Shown: positions 1-9,889 of the stretch, piece after piece
Layout of the letters: each line of letters starts with the position of its first letter
Numbering within the stretch: the first letter of the stretch is position 1
Assembly (NCBI RefSeq): GCF_003686955.1
Contig: NZ_RCVM01000003.1
Span: forward strand, 62,001-126,000
Source: Streptococcus hillyeri
GTDB taxonomy: Bacteria; Bacillota; Bacilli; Lactobacillales; Streptococcaceae
DNA length: 64,000 nucleotides
Direction: 5' to 3'
Translations under genes and position numbers: made by a program
The notes under the pieces: model-generated
The model's database searches: none
Seen by the model: only the letters and a program-made list of their open reading frames with translations
What the model was told of the DNA's origin: nothing

Positions 1-231
1 TGGTATTTTTTCAAAAGCATTGTGTTCGTGAAAGGAGATTTGTCTTGTCTCAATTTCAAAATGCTTGAGTAACAGTCCCGTATTTCTCGTGTCCTCTGCG
101 CAAATAACATCCACACTCTTTAAGACTTCTACCGCACGAAAGGTCATGTCTTGTAGATTTCCAATAGGGGTTGGAACCAAATAAAGGGTTCCATAAGGTG
201 ATTTCCCCTTAAAGGATTTTTGAACTTGCAT
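1..231 (-). CDS. rsmI: 16S rRNA (cytidine-2'-O)-methyltransferase RsmI, N-terminal part
   Basis: The window holds the first 77 codons; the rest lies beyond the left edge. Residues 14-26 carry the family signature [13 protein letters not shown] followed by [12 protein letters not shown] and the CAEDTRNT motif, typical of the RsmI/YraL tetrapyrrole-methylase fold. RsmI 2'-O-methylates C1402 of 16S rRNA with AdoMet. It follows yabA by about 105 bp on the same strand, the usual Gram-positive order tmk-holB-yabA-rsmI. The ATG at 231 is preceded by an AAGGAGAA-like ribosome site. The family assignment is from motifs seen; completeness cannot be judged. Confidence 0.93.
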   Translation of the reverse strand, partial: MQVQKSFKGKSPYGTLYLVPTPIGNLQDMTFRAVEVLKSVDVICAEDTRNTGLLLKHFEIETRQISFHEHNAFEKIP

Positions 232-335
232 GATATTCTCCTTTTCTTAAGATACAGACAGCCATCAGTTCTAAAATCGTCAATATGAGACAAATCAAGA
301 CGATAATCTTGTTAGCTCTGATTTTCGCTTTCGCA

Positions 336-665
336 TTATTTTCGACTGTAGAGAAGCTCCATGCAAAAGGCACAGTCTTCCTTATTTTCACGGTGTTGCC
401 CGTAAAAGTCATTGCAGACATGAAATCCTTCTTCGTAAATGGATTCCACATACTCCTTACCTCTAGTAGAGCTTTTCAAGGAATGTTGTTCTTCAACGAC
501 CAATTGGCTGAGATGTTCACGTAAAGCTGTGTTTTCCATACGTAAACGGGCATTTTCTTCAAAAACTTCTTGGACTTTTTTTCTCATGGCGTCCAACTCA
601 GCTAGCGTCACCATAAACTGTTGAGAGAAGGATTCCATCTGTTCCAATAGTTCTTTTTTATTCAT
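336..665 (-). CDS. yabA: replication initiation control protein YabA
   Basis: 109-residue protein with an N-terminal coiled coil (about residues 1-60, used for tetramerisation in the family) and a C-terminal zinc-binding motif built from H82, C84, C98 and C101. YabA binds DnaA and the DnaN clamp and restrains re-initiation of replication. Length and layout match the family. It lies 15 bp downstream of holB, whose product also belongs to the clamp-loader machinery, so co-transcription tmk-holB-yabA-rsmI is likely. Identification rests on the conserved gene order plus the Cys/His pattern. Confidence 0.93.
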   Translation of the reverse strand: MNKKELLEQMESFSQQFMVTLAELDAMRKKVQEVFEENARLRMENTALREHLSQLVVEEQHSLKSSTRGKEYVESIYEEGFHVCNDFYGQHRENKEDCAFCMELLYSRK

Positions 666-680
666 TCACTTTCCTTCTTT

Positions 681-1544
681 CTAAGCAATCACAAAATAAT
701 CAAGGGCATTTTGAAAGCTGACATTTGCTTGCCACATTTGTCTTGCATGATGGCAACGCGTTAGCAGTTTAGGATTTTTCTGCCGTGACAAGATGACCGT
801 TAACAGCCTAAAAGCAAAGTCTTGGAGATCTTTTTCTGTTGCTATTTGAGCTAGTCTTGCTACTTCTAAGTAGGCCTTATTAGTCTCTTGCTCCAACAAC
901 TTAGCAAATTTATCTAGCACTTGTTCTAGCTCCAGTATTTTACTATTTTGGGACAAAGCTAGCGCTTCTTCTTCACTGGTAGCCACTTGCGCTAAGAGGC
1001 GTGACTGACTTTTTAAAAGACCTTTTTGCAGCAATAACTCTTCCAAATACTCTTGATTCTTTGGAAAATGAAAGAGTTGACACCGGCTTTTGATGGTTGG
1101 CAGTACTTTGCTATCATCACTGGTCAATAAAATCATATAAGACTGACTTTGAGGTTCTTCGATAAATTTTAAAAGACTGTTAGCGGCATTGCTGTGCATT
1201 TTGTCCGCATCCTTGATAATAAAAACTTGGCTTTCACCTTCAAATCCAGAGCGTGAAAAATCACGTGTCAACTCTCTAACCGTATCCGTCTTAATGACTT
1301 GCCCCTGCGGTTCAATGATTTTGACATCCGAAAATTCTTGTTCCTCAATTAGGCGACAAGACCTGCAATTTTCACAGGGGATACCATCTGATAATTGCTC
1401 ACAAAAACGACTTTTGGCCAGCCAAAGAGCCATTTCAAATGAACCAAAACCACCAGAAAATAGATAAGCATGGCTCATACGGTTAGCCTGTAATATCTGA
1501 GAAAAAGTTTGATAATGTTTTGGCTGATACTGAGCTATGTTCAT
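681..1544 (-). CDS. holB: DNA polymerase III clamp loader subunit delta'
   Basis: 287 residues. HolB (delta') is a structural subunit of the clamp loader that opens the DnaN ring. The P-loop position (residues 30-37, GGFGSFEM) lacks the Walker A lysine, as expected for the ATPase-inactive delta' subunit. A four-cysteine zinc module is present at C48, C57, C60 and C63, and the sensor-like stretch [13 protein letters not shown] follows. The start codon overlaps the tmk stop by 4 bp (ATGA), indicating translational coupling. holA, the partner delta subunit, is at 44464-45504 of this same window. Confidence 0.95.
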   Translation of the reverse strand: MNIAQYQPKHYQTFSQILQANRMSHAYLFSGGFGSFEMALWLAKSRFCEQLSDGIPCENCRSCRLIEEQEFSDVKIIEPQGQVIKTDTVRELTRDFSRSGFEGESQVFIIKDADKMHSNAANSLLKFIEEPQSQSYMILLTSDDSKVLPTIKSRCQLFHFPKNQEYLEELLLQKGLLKSQSRLLAQVATSEEEALALSQNSKILELEQVLDKFAKLLEQETNKAYLEVARLAQIATEKDLQDFAFRLLTVILSRQKNPKLLTRCHHARQMWQANVSFQNALDYFVIA

Positions 1545-2185
1545 TTTTCTGCCTTTTCTAAAGCTTCCAAGATGATTTGGTAGGCATCTTCGATGACTTT
1601 TTCAAGCGGTTGACTGGCATCAATTGTCACGATGCGTTCACTTTCCTGCTCCGCCATTTTCAAATATCCCGAGCGAACTTTTTGGTGCATGCTAAGAGCT
1701 TCCAAATCAAGACGATTAACCTCCCGCTCAGCATTTTGTGAAATTCGCTCAAGACCAATCTCTGATGGCACGTCAAAATAAAGGGTCAAATCTGGCTGGT
1801 GACCATCAGTGGCATAGTGATTTAGCCAAGTAATGGCTGGAATATCAAGCCCACGACCGTATCCTTGATAAGCTACTGAACTGTCAATAAAGCGATCTAC
1901 TAAAACCAGTTTGCCCGCGGTTAAAGCAGGCAAAACTTTTTCGGCTAAATGTTGGCGGCGAGCTGCAATATATAGCAGAAGTTCCGTTTTATCATCCATA
2001 TTGGTGTGGCTAACATCAAGGATAATGTCTCGGATTTTTTCCGAAATGACAATGCCACCTGGCTCTCTAGTCGTGACGATGGTATCGCCTATTTTTTCTT
2101 GCAAACGTGGGACCAAGGCTTCTAAAACGCTAGTTTTTCCAGCACCATCTGGACCTTCAAAAGATATAAAAAGACCTGTTTTCAT
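1541..2185 (-). CDS. tmk: thymidylate kinase
   Basis: 214 residues. Phosphorylates dTMP to dTDP with ATP. The P-loop GPDGAGKTS is at residues 11-19, the DRF/DSS motif ([13 protein letters not shown]) binds dTMP, and the LID region with conserved arginines follows. It heads the tmk-holB-yabA-rsmI cluster and overlaps holB by 4 bp. Length is typical of bacterial TMKs. An upstream gap of 84 bp contains the terminator of the preceding gene. Confidence 0.96.
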   Translation of the reverse strand: MKTGLFISFEGPDGAGKTSVLEALVPRLQEKIGDTIVTTREPGGIVISEKIRDIILDVSHTNMDDKTELLLYIAARRQHLAEKVLPALTAGKLVLVDRFIDSSVAYQGYGRGLDIPAITWLNHYATDGHQPDLTLYFDVPSEIGLERISQNAEREVNRLDLEALSMHQKVRSGYLKMAEQESERIVTIDASQPLEKVIEDAYQIILEALEKAEK

Positions 2186-2234
2186 ACGATCACTTTCTGT
2201 TTCTCATTTCTCTTATTTTACCAAAAAATCATGT

Positions 2235-2263
2235 AAAAAGCACTAGTAAATCCAACTAGTGCT
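2235..2263 (-). terminator. rho-independent terminator after the CBS-ACT gene
   Basis: Inverted repeat AGCACTAGT / ACTAGTGCT with a 7-nt loop, followed on the minus strand by a run of five U. It sits between the CBS-ACT protein stop and tmk and should end the upstream transcript. Confidence 0.75.
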
Positions 2264-2269
2264 AACAAA

Positions 2270-2929
2270 CTAAAATCCTGCTTTAGCCTGTGTTTTCACA
2301 AGACTATCAATCGTCATTCCTTGAGCCTCTAATTTTTCTCTGAGGAGATCAAGGTCAAAAGTGCCATCAATTTGGACTTCCACAATCACTTTACCATGAC
2401 GCTCGTCTGCAATGACGGTACGGCGGATATTGAGATTTTCATCTGAAATAGTCTTGATAATTTTTCCAAGAACACCGACGCTATCCTCAGTTAACACACG
2501 GACGCGAATCCCTTCTTCTCCATAGCCTGAAACACGGAGGAAGGTACGGAAGATATCCTTATCAGTAATAATACCAGAAACATAACCATTTTCTGCTACT
2601 GGAAGAACCCCAACATTATGCGTCATCATGAGAAAGATAGCATCTTCAAGACTGGCATAAGGATCCACTGTCACAACATCTTTAATCATAACATCGCGGA
2701 TTTTCGTCTTATTGAGCAAATAATTCATCTCATAAATAGATAGACTTGTTGCCTTAGAAGGCTGCGCTTCTGCCATAGTTCCTTCGGTTACTAGACCAAC
2801 CAAACGATCCTTTTCAATAACTGGAAGTCTGCGTAATCCTTGCTCTCGCATTAAATCTGCGGCATGGGCTACTGTCGTTTCTGGAGAAACATAGACGACT
2901 TTTCTAGTCATAAAATCTTTTACTGCCAT
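2270..2929 (-). CDS. CBS-pair plus ACT domain protein (AcuB-like)
   Basis: 219 residues with two CBS domains (about 8-60 and 75-130) and a C-terminal ACT domain (about 142-212). CBS pairs usually bind adenine nucleotides and ACT domains bind small ligands such as amino acids, so a ligand-sensing regulatory role is likely. The domain order is that of the AcuB family, but no acetoin-utilisation genes are nearby, so that role should not be assumed. It is monocistronic, with a terminator immediately downstream. The true ligand and partner are unknown. Confidence 0.8.
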   Translation of the reverse strand: MAVKDFMTRKVVYVSPETTVAHAADLMREQGLRRLPVIEKDRLVGLVTEGTMAEAQPSKATSLSIYEMNYLLNKTKIRDVMIKDVVTVDPYASLEDAIFLMMTHNVGVLPVAENGYVSGIITDKDIFRTFLRVSGYGEEGIRVRVLTEDSVGVLGKIIKTISDENLNIRRTVIADERHGKVIVEVQIDGTFDLDLLREKLEAQGMTIDSLVKTQAKAGF

Positions 2930-3035
2930 AGGGATTCCTCCAACTTTTTTGAGTTTATTATACCATTTTTTTGGAAAGGTTTACATAAAAAATATGAAAT
3001 TAGATTGAAAAAATGAGTTAAATCATCAGAAAATC

Positions 3036-3950
3036 TTATTTCTGCTCGCGTTTTTCTCGTCTGTCTTGAATAATTTGTAATACATCTCCACGTCTCGTTT
3101 CAATGTCTCCTTCACGTCTGCGTTGGAAAGATGAATTCAACACAGCACCGATAATGAGAATTTTAGCAAAGAAAATAAACCAGAACATGACCACAAAAAT
3201 AGCCACCGAACCAAAGAAGCGTAAATCTTCTAGCCTAGCTGCCGCCAAATTAAAATAGGCACCAAAAAGACTGGTCGTCAGCAAAAGGACAATACTTGTA
3301 AATAGGGTTCCTGGCAATACATTTCGCAACCGTTTAACTTTCACATTCGGCAGGATAAAGTACAGCAAGCCAACGGCAACTAAAAAGACGATAAAGGTTA
3401 AAGGCTGGGTCAGATGAGACAGATTATGATAGAGTGATTGGTCCATGTTCAAATGCTGATAAATAATGTCCAGCACCGCTTTTCCAAAAGTAGAAATCAC
3501 AATCGCCAAAATCAGAAAAAGGACTAAGATCACGCCAGACAAAACACCGATTGCATGAGATAAGACAAAATCGCGATGCTCTTGAACGTCGTAAGCCTTA
3601 TTGATAGCCTTCTGTAAAAAGGTCATACTTTTGGAAGTCGTCCACAATCCAGTCACAATGGAAACCCACAAAAGACCGCTTGACGAGGTATTGAAAATAT
3701 TGCGAACAATACTAGCCGTACTCAGATAAAGTTGATGAGGTAAGGTATCTTCTAAAAAAAGCAAGAGTTCGCTGGTATCTATCTGGAGATAAGGGAAAAT
3801 ATTTGCCAACAAAATCAAGAAAGGAAACATCGTTAGCAAGAGGTAATAAGCCACTGCAATACTCGATAAATCCATCTCTGAGGCCTTATAATGTTCAAGA
3901 AAAAAAGCCAAGAACTGACTATTTTGCAAACGACGCCATAGTTTTTTCAT
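3036..3950 (-). CDS. YihY/BrkB family membrane protein
   Basis: 304-residue integral membrane protein of the YihY (formerly RNase BN) family with about six hydrophobic segments, starting near residue 31 (AVAYYLLLTMFPFLILLANIF) and ending near residue 270, followed by a charged cytoplasmic tail rich in R, E and K. The function of the family is unsettled; transport or envelope roles have been suggested. It lies 36 bp downstream of map on the same strand, so the two may be co-transcribed. Confidence 0.85.
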   Translation of the reverse strand: MKKLWRRLQNSQFLAFFLEHYKASEMDLSSIAVAYYLLLTMFPFLILLANIFPYLQIDTSELLLFLEDTLPHQLYLSTASIVRNIFNTSSSGLLWVSIVTGLWTTSKSMTFLQKAINKAYDVQEHRDFVLSHAIGVLSGVILVLFLILAIVISTFGKAVLDIIYQHLNMDQSLYHNLSHLTQPLTFIVFLVAVGLLYFILPNVKVKRLRNVLPGTLFTSIVLLLTTSLFGAYFNLAAARLEDLRFFGSVAIFVVMFWFIFFAKILIIGAVLNSSFQRRREGDIETRRGDVLQIIQDRREKREQK

Positions 3951-3986
3951 CTTGACTTTACTCCTTTATTTTTTTCAATGAATGCA

Positions 3987-4847
3987 CTAATATGTTCTCT
4001 CTTCACCTTGGCTGGTCAAGATGACAGGTCCATCTTTAGTGATAACAAATTGATGTTCATATTGGCAAGATAGGCCACCATCAAGCGTTTTATGTGCCCA
4101 CCCTGTCTTCATATCAGTGTCAATTTCCCAAGTTCCGGTGTTAATCATTGGTTCAACGGTTAAGACCATCCCCTCTTTCAAGCGAAGCCCTCGACCTGCG
4201 GTTCCATAATTAGGTACCATTGGTTCTTCATGCATAGTTGGTCCAACACCATGCCCAACCAAATCTCTCACGACGCCATAGCCACGGCTTTCAGCATATT
4301 CTTGGATAGCTGCTCCGATATCCCCGATGCGGTTACCTACGACAGCTTTTTCGATACCAAGATACATGGCTTCTTTAGTAACTGCCATAAGATTTTTTAC
4401 TTCATCAGACACATTTCCAATAGCATACGCCCAACAAGAGTCTGCCAAACCACCTTTATAATCCTCAGTGTACTTTTTCATCTCAGCCACATCGTCAAAA
4501 TTAAGTTTTGACACATCTAGCACCGCTTTGTCCAAAGGCTCTGACAAGACCATATCTACCTTAAGAAGATCGCCATCTTTTAAAATGTAATGACGGGGAA
4601 AAGCATGCGCAACCTCATCATTAAGCCCGCAGCATGTCGCATATGGGTAATCCATCACATGACCGTCTACACCGATTTGAAGAGGTAAGACATTTTCCTC
4701 CTTACAACGGCGACGAACATACTCTTCAACTTCCCACATGTCTACGCCTGGTTTTAAAAGGTCACGAAGACCGATGTGGATAGAAGCAAGAAAGTCTCCT
4801 GCCCTATCCATAGCTTCAATTTCACGTTGTGATTTTAAAGTAATCAA
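3987..4847 (-). CDS. map: type I methionine aminopeptidase (TTG start)
   Basis: 286 residues. Removes the initiator methionine from nascent proteins. Metal ligands of the family are visible: an Asp in KVDMVL, an Asp in the LDVSK region, the His in GHGVGPTMHEEP, and Glu residues in VEPMIN and YEHQFVIT. The stretch between the first metal ligands is longer than in E. coli Map, as is usual for streptococcal enzymes. Translation most likely starts at a TTG codon at 4847, with an AGGAG ribosome site 8 nt upstream; there is no better ATG. Confidence 0.94.
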   Translation of the reverse strand: MITLKSQREIEAMDRAGDFLASIHIGLRDLLKPGVDMWEVEEYVRRRCKEENVLPLQIGVDGHVMDYPYATCCGLNDEVAHAFPRHYILKDGDLLKVDMVLSEPLDKAVLDVSKLNFDDVAEMKKYTEDYKGGLADSCWAYAIGNVSDEVKNLMAVTKEAMYLGIEKAVVGNRIGDIGAAIQEYAESRGYGVVRDLVGHGVGPTMHEEPMVPNYGTAGRGLRLKEGMVLTVEPMINTGTWEIDTDMKTGWAHKTLDGGLSCQYEHQFVITKDGPVILTSQGEERTY

Positions 4848-4897
4848 ATTTTTCTCCTTTAGTTTTAGTTTCGTTTGATATCGTTCAATTGATAATT

Positions 4898-6181
4898 CTA
4901 GGTTGTTTTAGTCGTTACCATAGCCTTGGCAACCATTTGATTTTCCAAGTAGATATCAATATCCAAAATACTGCTACGGCGACTTTCCATCACCACTTTT
5001 GGAACAATGGTCAGGTGATCATCAATTTGAACTGCCTCTAAAAAGTATATCATCATTTGATCAATAATGACATTCTTTTTACTTTTTTTGGTTAAAATGC
5101 GATGCGCTACTTCTTTAAAGTATTCAGCTAAGACTCCCTGAGCTAACTGCCCTAAGTGGTCTAACATCACTGGCTCAACAACGAATGAAAAATCATCTTT
5201 TTCATGATGCAGATGAGCCAACATTTGTTCGCTGTAGGTGTGAAGATTCGGGTGACGAAGATTTTGCATGCCTTCCAAAATTTGACGACGAGTAATCACA
5301 CCTAAAAGTGTCAAATCATCAGCCACAACAGGCACCATATTATAATCTTCAAAAATCATTTTTTGGCTAATATTAGCAAGACTGACACTCGGCTTTGTGG
5401 TAAAGGGAATACTGGTCATCACTGTCTCTATTTTTTCATCTGGATCGACTTGGGCAACGTCACGCATGCTAACCACACCAACGACTTTTTCATCCGCATT
5501 GGTTACTGGAAAACGAACATGGTTGGTTTTCTTGGTCAAATGATGAAAATCTTTCACGGTGTCTGTTGCTTGTAAGTAACCATATTCTGACTTGAATTGG
5601 TATATTTCATCAACCGTTTTGACGTCCGTTTTGATACGGGCATTAGACAGCGCTTGGTTAATCATAGTCGCCACGCTGAACGTATCATAACCTGTTACCA
5701 TGACAGGAATTCCTGTCTGCTCTGCCATTTCCTTAACCTTAGCAGAAACCGAAAAACCACCTGTAACAAGGACAGCATTTTGGTGTTCCAAGGCCAAAAG
5801 CTGGATGTCCTCACGGTCACCGACAATGAGAAGTCCCGAATTAACAAGATAGCGCAGGATGTTCTCACGGGTCATGGCACCAATAGAGAATTTGCTAAAT
5901 TCACGCCCGAGCCCCCCAGCACCTGCAACAACATCAGAATCTGAGATGCGAGCAATTTCAGCATAGGTCAAGCGATCTAAACGCACGCGCATTTTTTTAT
6001 CCACACGAACCGTTCCCGACCGTGGTCTTGTCTCTACAATTCCACGATTTTCTGCCTCTTTAATCGCACGGTAAGCCGTCCCGTCGCTCACCTTGAGGTG
6101 GTTGGAAATCGAACGAACGCTGACCCTTTTGCCAACCGCCAAATTTTCGAGATAATCTAAAATTTCTTGGTGTTTACTCAT
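4898..6181 (-). CDS. spxR: HTH-DRTGG-CBS-CBS-HotDog regulator (SpxR/YtoI-like)
   Basis: 427 residues with an N-terminal GntR-like winged helix (about 1-65), a DRTGG-type segment (about 70-185), two CBS domains (about 195-310) and a C-terminal HotDog thioesterase-like domain (about 325-427). This architecture matches SpxR of pneumococcus, reported to influence pyruvate oxidase expression, and YtoI of Bacillus. The CBS and HotDog parts suggest sensing of nucleotides and acyl-CoA. The domain calls are from sequence pattern; the SpxR equivalence is inferred from architecture. Confidence 0.8.
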   Translation of the reverse strand: MSKHQEILDYLENLAVGKRVSVRSISNHLKVSDGTAYRAIKEAENRGIVETRPRSGTVRVDKKMRVRLDRLTYAEIARISDSDVVAGAGGLGREFSKFSIGAMTRENILRYLVNSGLLIVGDREDIQLLALEHQNAVLVTGGFSVSAKVKEMAEQTGIPVMVTGYDTFSVATMINQALSNARIKTDVKTVDEIYQFKSEYGYLQATDTVKDFHHLTKKTNHVRFPVTNADEKVVGVVSMRDVAQVDPDEKIETVMTSIPFTTKPSVSLANISQKMIFEDYNMVPVVADDLTLLGVITRRQILEGMQNLRHPNLHTYSEQMLAHLHHEKDDFSFVVEPVMLDHLGQLAQGVLAEYFKEVAHRILTKKSKKNVIIDQMMIYFLEAVQIDDHLTIVPKVVMESRRSSILDIDIYLENQMVAKAMVTTKTT

Positions 6182-6281
6182 AAAAAAGATACCTATCCTG
6201 CTTTACGAACTAGCCAATCTCTCATCGGATATCCGCTCAAAAAAGCAGGGCATTTCCTTTCATCAATCTCTGATTCATTAG

Positions 6282-6839
6282 TTATCTTGTCATTTTAATA
6301 TTCTCTTTGGTCAGCTCATAATCTCGATATCTGCGCATTTTATGTGTGTAACGGTCACTTCCTTTATAATGACGGTTCACTTTAAAACCAGATTTTTCTG
6401 CAACACGCTGACTTGCCTTATTTTCCTCATGTGTAACAAGGCGGAGCTTCTTTAACCCAAATTCTTGAAAACTCAAAAAAGCAATGGTTTTTAACGCTTC
6501 CGTGGCAAAGCCCTGACCTTGAAACTCTTTTTTAACAAAGTAACCTAGCTCTGCCCATTTTTCAGAAAGGTCCAACTGATCAAACTTGATGGCTCCGATA
6601 AGCTCTCCTGACTGTTTTTCCTCAAGCGCCCAAATGCCTAAAGGACTTTTCAAAAAGCCATGCACCAACAAATAATCACTTTCTTGCTTGGTCGCTTTCA
6701 AGGGAAAGATAAAATCCAAGTTATCTGGACAACTTGCAATCGCATAGAAACTCTCCGCATCCGCAAACGAAAATGGTCTCAGGTACAGATGCTCTGTCTC
6801 TATAACAGAATACGTCGCCAAAGCAGTTAAAATATCCAA
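6282..6839 (-). CDS. GNAT family N-acetyltransferase (RimJ/RimL type)
   Basis: About 185 residues of the RimJ/RimL-like acetyltransferase group: TEHLYLRPF near the N-terminus, and the acetyl-CoA site with GYFVKKEFQGQGFATEAL and NKASQRVAEKSGF. Substrate unknown. Start choice: an extended -10 promoter (TGT-TATAAT, 6871-6879) lies just upstream, leaving the GTG at 6866 almost without leader; a TTG at 6839 has an AAAGG site 7 nt before it and is preferred. If GTG is used the protein is nine residues longer. Confidence 0.8.
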   Translation of the reverse strand: MDILTALATYSVIETEHLYLRPFSFADAESFYAIASCPDNLDFIFPLKATKQESDYLLVHGFLKSPLGIWALEEKQSGELIGAIKFDQLDLSEKWAELGYFVKKEFQGQGFATEALKTIAFLSFQEFGLKKLRLVTHEENKASQRVAEKSGFKVNRHYKGSDRYTHKMRRYRDYELTKENIKMTR

Positions 6840-6989
6840 AACAGCGCCTTTCTTGAGAATAATCACCTATATTATAACATAACTATGGCCTTTCTTTTAT
6901 ATAACAGATGAAAAAGACAAGGAAAAAACGTTAAAACTTGAGGATATGCTCTCATTTTTTAACGTTTTTAAAGAATTAAGACAAGCTAG

Positions 6990-8117
6990 CTATTTACTAA
7001 AAGCAATAACAAAGGCAACACCATCTACGGTATTACGAGCCGATATTTTCCAACCATGTTGCTGAATGATGGTTTTGGTGAGTGCCATTCCAATTCCTGT
7101 TTTTCCGTGTTTGCCAGTATAAAAACGGTCAAAGAGGTGTGCTAAATCTTCCTCGCTTAATTGCAGTCCGTCATTGGCAATGGTCAGGCTTTTTGTTGTG
7201 ACTGTCACTCTGATATAGGTCTGGGCATAGCGCAGGCTATTACTCAAAATATTTGTCAGAGCACGTTCTAGCTGTGCGGGATCTGCTAATACTTCCACAT
7301 TTGCCAGTTCCTCTTGCACTTCTAGATTTTGCTGACGAGCTTGGAAGGTGATGGGATAAAGACAATTTTCCAGAACGTCACTCAGCGAAACAGGAACTTT
7401 TTCGATTGCCAGCGCACCACTCTCCAAGCGCGACAGGTGCAAAATTTCATCCACTAGGTGACGCATTTTTTCTGTCTCTTGTAGGATATTCTGACTAGCT
7501 TCTTGCGACGACAACAAGTCGTTGCTTAAACCGTCTGCATAACCTTGAATGACCATCAATGGCGTTTTCAGTTCATGAGAAGCATTTTCAAAAAATTCCT
7601 TTTGCTGATGACGCTCGCGTTCAATCTTAGCCCCTAGACGCATTCCTAAATTTCCAGAACCCAGCAACCCCAGAACAAGAATAAACAGCAACAACACAGT
7701 AATATAGTGCACCAGACGAATTTCTGGTGTAACTTCCACCACAATCATCACCTTTTCCTGTCCCACATCTGCCACACTAATATAGTAATCATTTCCAGAT
7801 AAGTGCACAAACTGAATTTCGTGATTTTTCACATGTTGCTTCGCCCATATCGCCAAAGACTCTAACGTCTCTTGGGAATCCTCATCCATATTGTCTTTAA
7901 GCTGATAATCTTTGGTTAAGGGAACGTCTAATCCATACAAACGTTCAGAAATAATGACATTATATTCTTCTGAATATTCTAAAATACTATCTTGAATGGC
8001 AACCTGCGCTTCCTGATGAATATAGGTCATCATGCCGACATAAAAACCAATCAGAATCAACCCACTGGTCACAAGACTGACTAAGATAAACCAGATTCCG
8101 ACACGTTTTTTCGTCAT
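6990..8117 (-). CDS. membrane sensor histidine kinase
   Basis: 375 residues. Two transmembrane segments (about 8-30 and 135-157) enclose an extracellular sensor of roughly 100 residues. The HisKA phospho-acceptor is H181 in NASHELKTP, followed by an N box (LTNILSNSLRY), a G1 box (IANDG) and a G2 box (GKTGIGMAL). It overlaps the response regulator by 4 bp (ATGA) and forms a two-component system with it. Overall it resembles small VanS/CovS-like kinases, but the signal is unknown. The secreted protein gene just upstream is a plausible target or partner. Confidence 0.92.
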   Translation of the reverse strand: MTKKRVGIWFILVSLVTSGLILIGFYVGMMTYIHQEAQVAIQDSILEYSEEYNVIISERLYGLDVPLTKDYQLKDNMDEDSQETLESLAIWAKQHVKNHEIQFVHLSGNDYYISVADVGQEKVMIVVEVTPEIRLVHYITVLLLFILVLGLLGSGNLGMRLGAKIERERHQQKEFFENASHELKTPLMVIQGYADGLSNDLLSSQEASQNILQETEKMRHLVDEILHLSRLESGALAIEKVPVSLSDVLENCLYPITFQARQQNLEVQEELANVEVLADPAQLERALTNILSNSLRYAQTYIRVTVTTKSLTIANDGLQLSEEDLAHLFDRFYTGKHGKTGIGMALTKTIIQQHGWKISARNTVDGVAFVIAFSK

Positions 8118-8803
8118 GCCAACACCTCCAATTTATAGCCATATCCCCAAACGGTTGAAATAGCGACATTTGATTGTGCTTGACTGAGTTTTTTACGAAC
8201 TCGGCGAACCGTTTCATCTGTCGTCCGTGTTTCAATCGTCGCATCAATGCCCCAAACCTCATCTAATAATTGCTCCCGTGAAATGGCTCGTCCAGCCCCT
8301 TCCATCATAAATTTTAGCAGTTGTAATTCAGTCTGACTGAGTGACAGAGCTTGATAAGAACACACTATCGCATGTTCATGATCAGAATAGGTTAAATCCC
8401 CAAATGTCAGCACCTCTTTTTCTGCCTTCGGCGACAGCATTTCAATCCGCCTAAAGATCGCCTTAATGCGACTCATCAAAATCGAAGGTCTAAACGGCTT
8501 CATCATGTAATCATCGCTACCTGAGTTAATGCCCAAAACATAATCCATGTCCGTATCTTTCGCTGTCAGCAAGATAATCGGCACTGTAGACTGCTCACGA
8601 ATGAGTTTGGTCAATTCAAGCCCCGACCTTCCCGGCATCATAATGTCTAAAATGACCAAGTCGCAAGGATTGTGCTGAAAGGCGTCGTAAAGCGCATCTC
8701 CAGTCTCAAAAACCGTCACCTCATAGCCTGCGTCCACTAAAAATGTCGCCAAAATCTCCCGTATGCTCGCGTCATCATCTGCCGCAAAAATGCGTTTCGC
8801 CAT
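8114..8803 (-). CDS. OmpR/PhoB family response regulator
   Basis: 229 residues from the ATG at 8803, which has an AAGGTGAGG ribosome site; an in-frame GTG three codons earlier is less likely. Receiver domain has acidic residues D9-D11, phospho-acceptor D53 (LDIMMPG) and K102, followed by a winged-helix output domain ending in TVWGYGYKL. It is co-transcribed with the kinase downstream. OmpR-type regulators bind direct repeats, and such a repeat lies before the upstream secreted-protein gene (9890-9908), suggesting regulation of that gene. Confidence 0.92.
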   Translation of the reverse strand: MAKRIFAADDDASIREILATFLVDAGYEVTVFETGDALYDAFQHNPCDLVILDIMMPGRSGLELTKLIREQSTVPIILLTAKDTDMDYVLGINSGSDDYMMKPFRPSILMSRIKAIFRRIEMLSPKAEKEVLTFGDLTYSDHEHAIVCSYQALSLSQTELQLLKFMMEGAGRAISREQLLDEVWGIDATIETRTTDETVRRVRKKLSQAQSNVAISTVWGYGYKLEVLA

Positions 8804-8920
8804 CTGCCTCACCTTCTCTAACGTTTTTCTTATTGTGGGCTACACTTTTTAACCTGCCCCACTCAATCATTTATCTTTACTCTACCGAATTTTTACCGTT
8901 TAAGCAAGACCTCTCACGTG

Positions 8921-8957
8921 AAAGAAGCCTGAGAAAACAATCTCTCAGACTTCTTTT
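8921..8957. terminator. bidirectional hairpin terminator
   Basis: GAAG-C-CTGAGA pairs with TCTCAG-A-CTTC (one internal mismatch), with U-rich tails. It lies 9 bp beyond the stop of the secreted protein gene and separates that gene from the two-component operon. Confidence 0.7.
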
Positions 8958-8965
8958 AAAAACCA

Positions 8966-9766
8966 TCAGTTCATTTGGTCGTAATATTTATCCTCAATGC
9001 CTCGAATCCCCTCAGACACTTTTTCCAATTCCTTTTCAAGTTGAGCAGCTTTTTCCTCGCTTGGACAGGTGTCTAACTGCGCTTCAAGGTCATAAATCAT
9101 TTGATAAGCCTTTGTTAAACTAGCTTTTTCTTCTTTAGACAAAGCAGAGCTTTCATCAATAGCAGCTACTTGGATTTTCAAATCCAGTTTTCCTAGTTTT
9201 TCGTAAGCTGCTGTCAATTGCTCTTCTAATCCATTTGCCTTAGCTTCATCATATGCTTCCTCCTTATCACCATAGAGAGCGTCCAGCTGTTCCTCTAGTT
9301 GCTCAATCGTTGCTAAGATAGACTGATATTCTTTTTTCTCAGTATCTGATAGAGTTTTCATCGCCACTGCATTTTCAGAAGCAAGGCCTTCCTTATCTTC
9401 TGCTGCCATTTTTTCTTCTAATTTCTCGATAGGTTTAAAGAGAGCTTCCAATTCTTTTTCAAGCACTTCAGCTTTTTTCTCGTCAGTAACATTACCCTTA
9501 TCATCGTACAATTTAGCCAACTGAGCTGAAATCTCATCTGCCTTGTCGTAAGCTGCCTTGACTGTTTCTTTCTCCGCCTCTGTCAAGCTCTTGTATTCTG
9601 ATAAAACTGATACCGTTTCAAGTGAGAGGCAATCGCCACCTTGACAAGTCGTTTGTGTCTCATTTGCCAATACCTGCGGTGCTTGTAAAAGCGGTGTTAC
9701 CACCAATGCACCTGCCATAGCAAGACCTGTTACGATAGAAGTTAGTGTACGTTTTGTTTGTTTCAT
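8966..9766 (-). CDS. secreted three-repeat helical (coiled-coil) protein
   Basis: 266 residues with a Sec signal peptide (about 1-34, ending VLA). The mature protein is almost wholly acidic, helix-forming sequence made of three degenerate repeats (about 59-120, 138-199 and 209-262), each starting LT/LS-x-x-EK and containing E-L/Q-x-x-L-x-A/T-x-x heptads. Three cysteines exist: C41 and C46 flanking QGGD, and C233. There is no LPXTG, lipobox or transmembrane anchor, so it is probably released. I do not recognise a named family. Promoter -10 TATAAT is at 9842-9847. Confidence 0.75.
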   Translation of the reverse strand: MKQTKRTLTSIVTGLAMAGALVVTPLLQAPQVLANETQTTCQGGDCLSLETVSVLSEYKSLTEAEKETVKAAYDKADEISAQLAKLYDDKGNVTDEKKAEVLEKELEALFKPIEKLEEKMAAEDKEGLASENAVAMKTLSDTEKKEYQSILATIEQLEEQLDALYGDKEEAYDEAKANGLEEQLTAAYEKLGKLDLKIQVAAIDESSALSKEEKASLTKAYQMIYDLEAQLDTCPSEEKAAQLEKELEKVSEGIRGIEDKYYDQMN

Positions 9767-9889
9767 AAGAATGTCCTCATTTCTATTTAATCATCACCTC
9801 AGCTGAGAGGAAGTTGACCAGTCATCCTTGACTGTGACTTTATTATAGCTAGAAAATCAGCACAAATCCCCACAAACACCACACAGAAA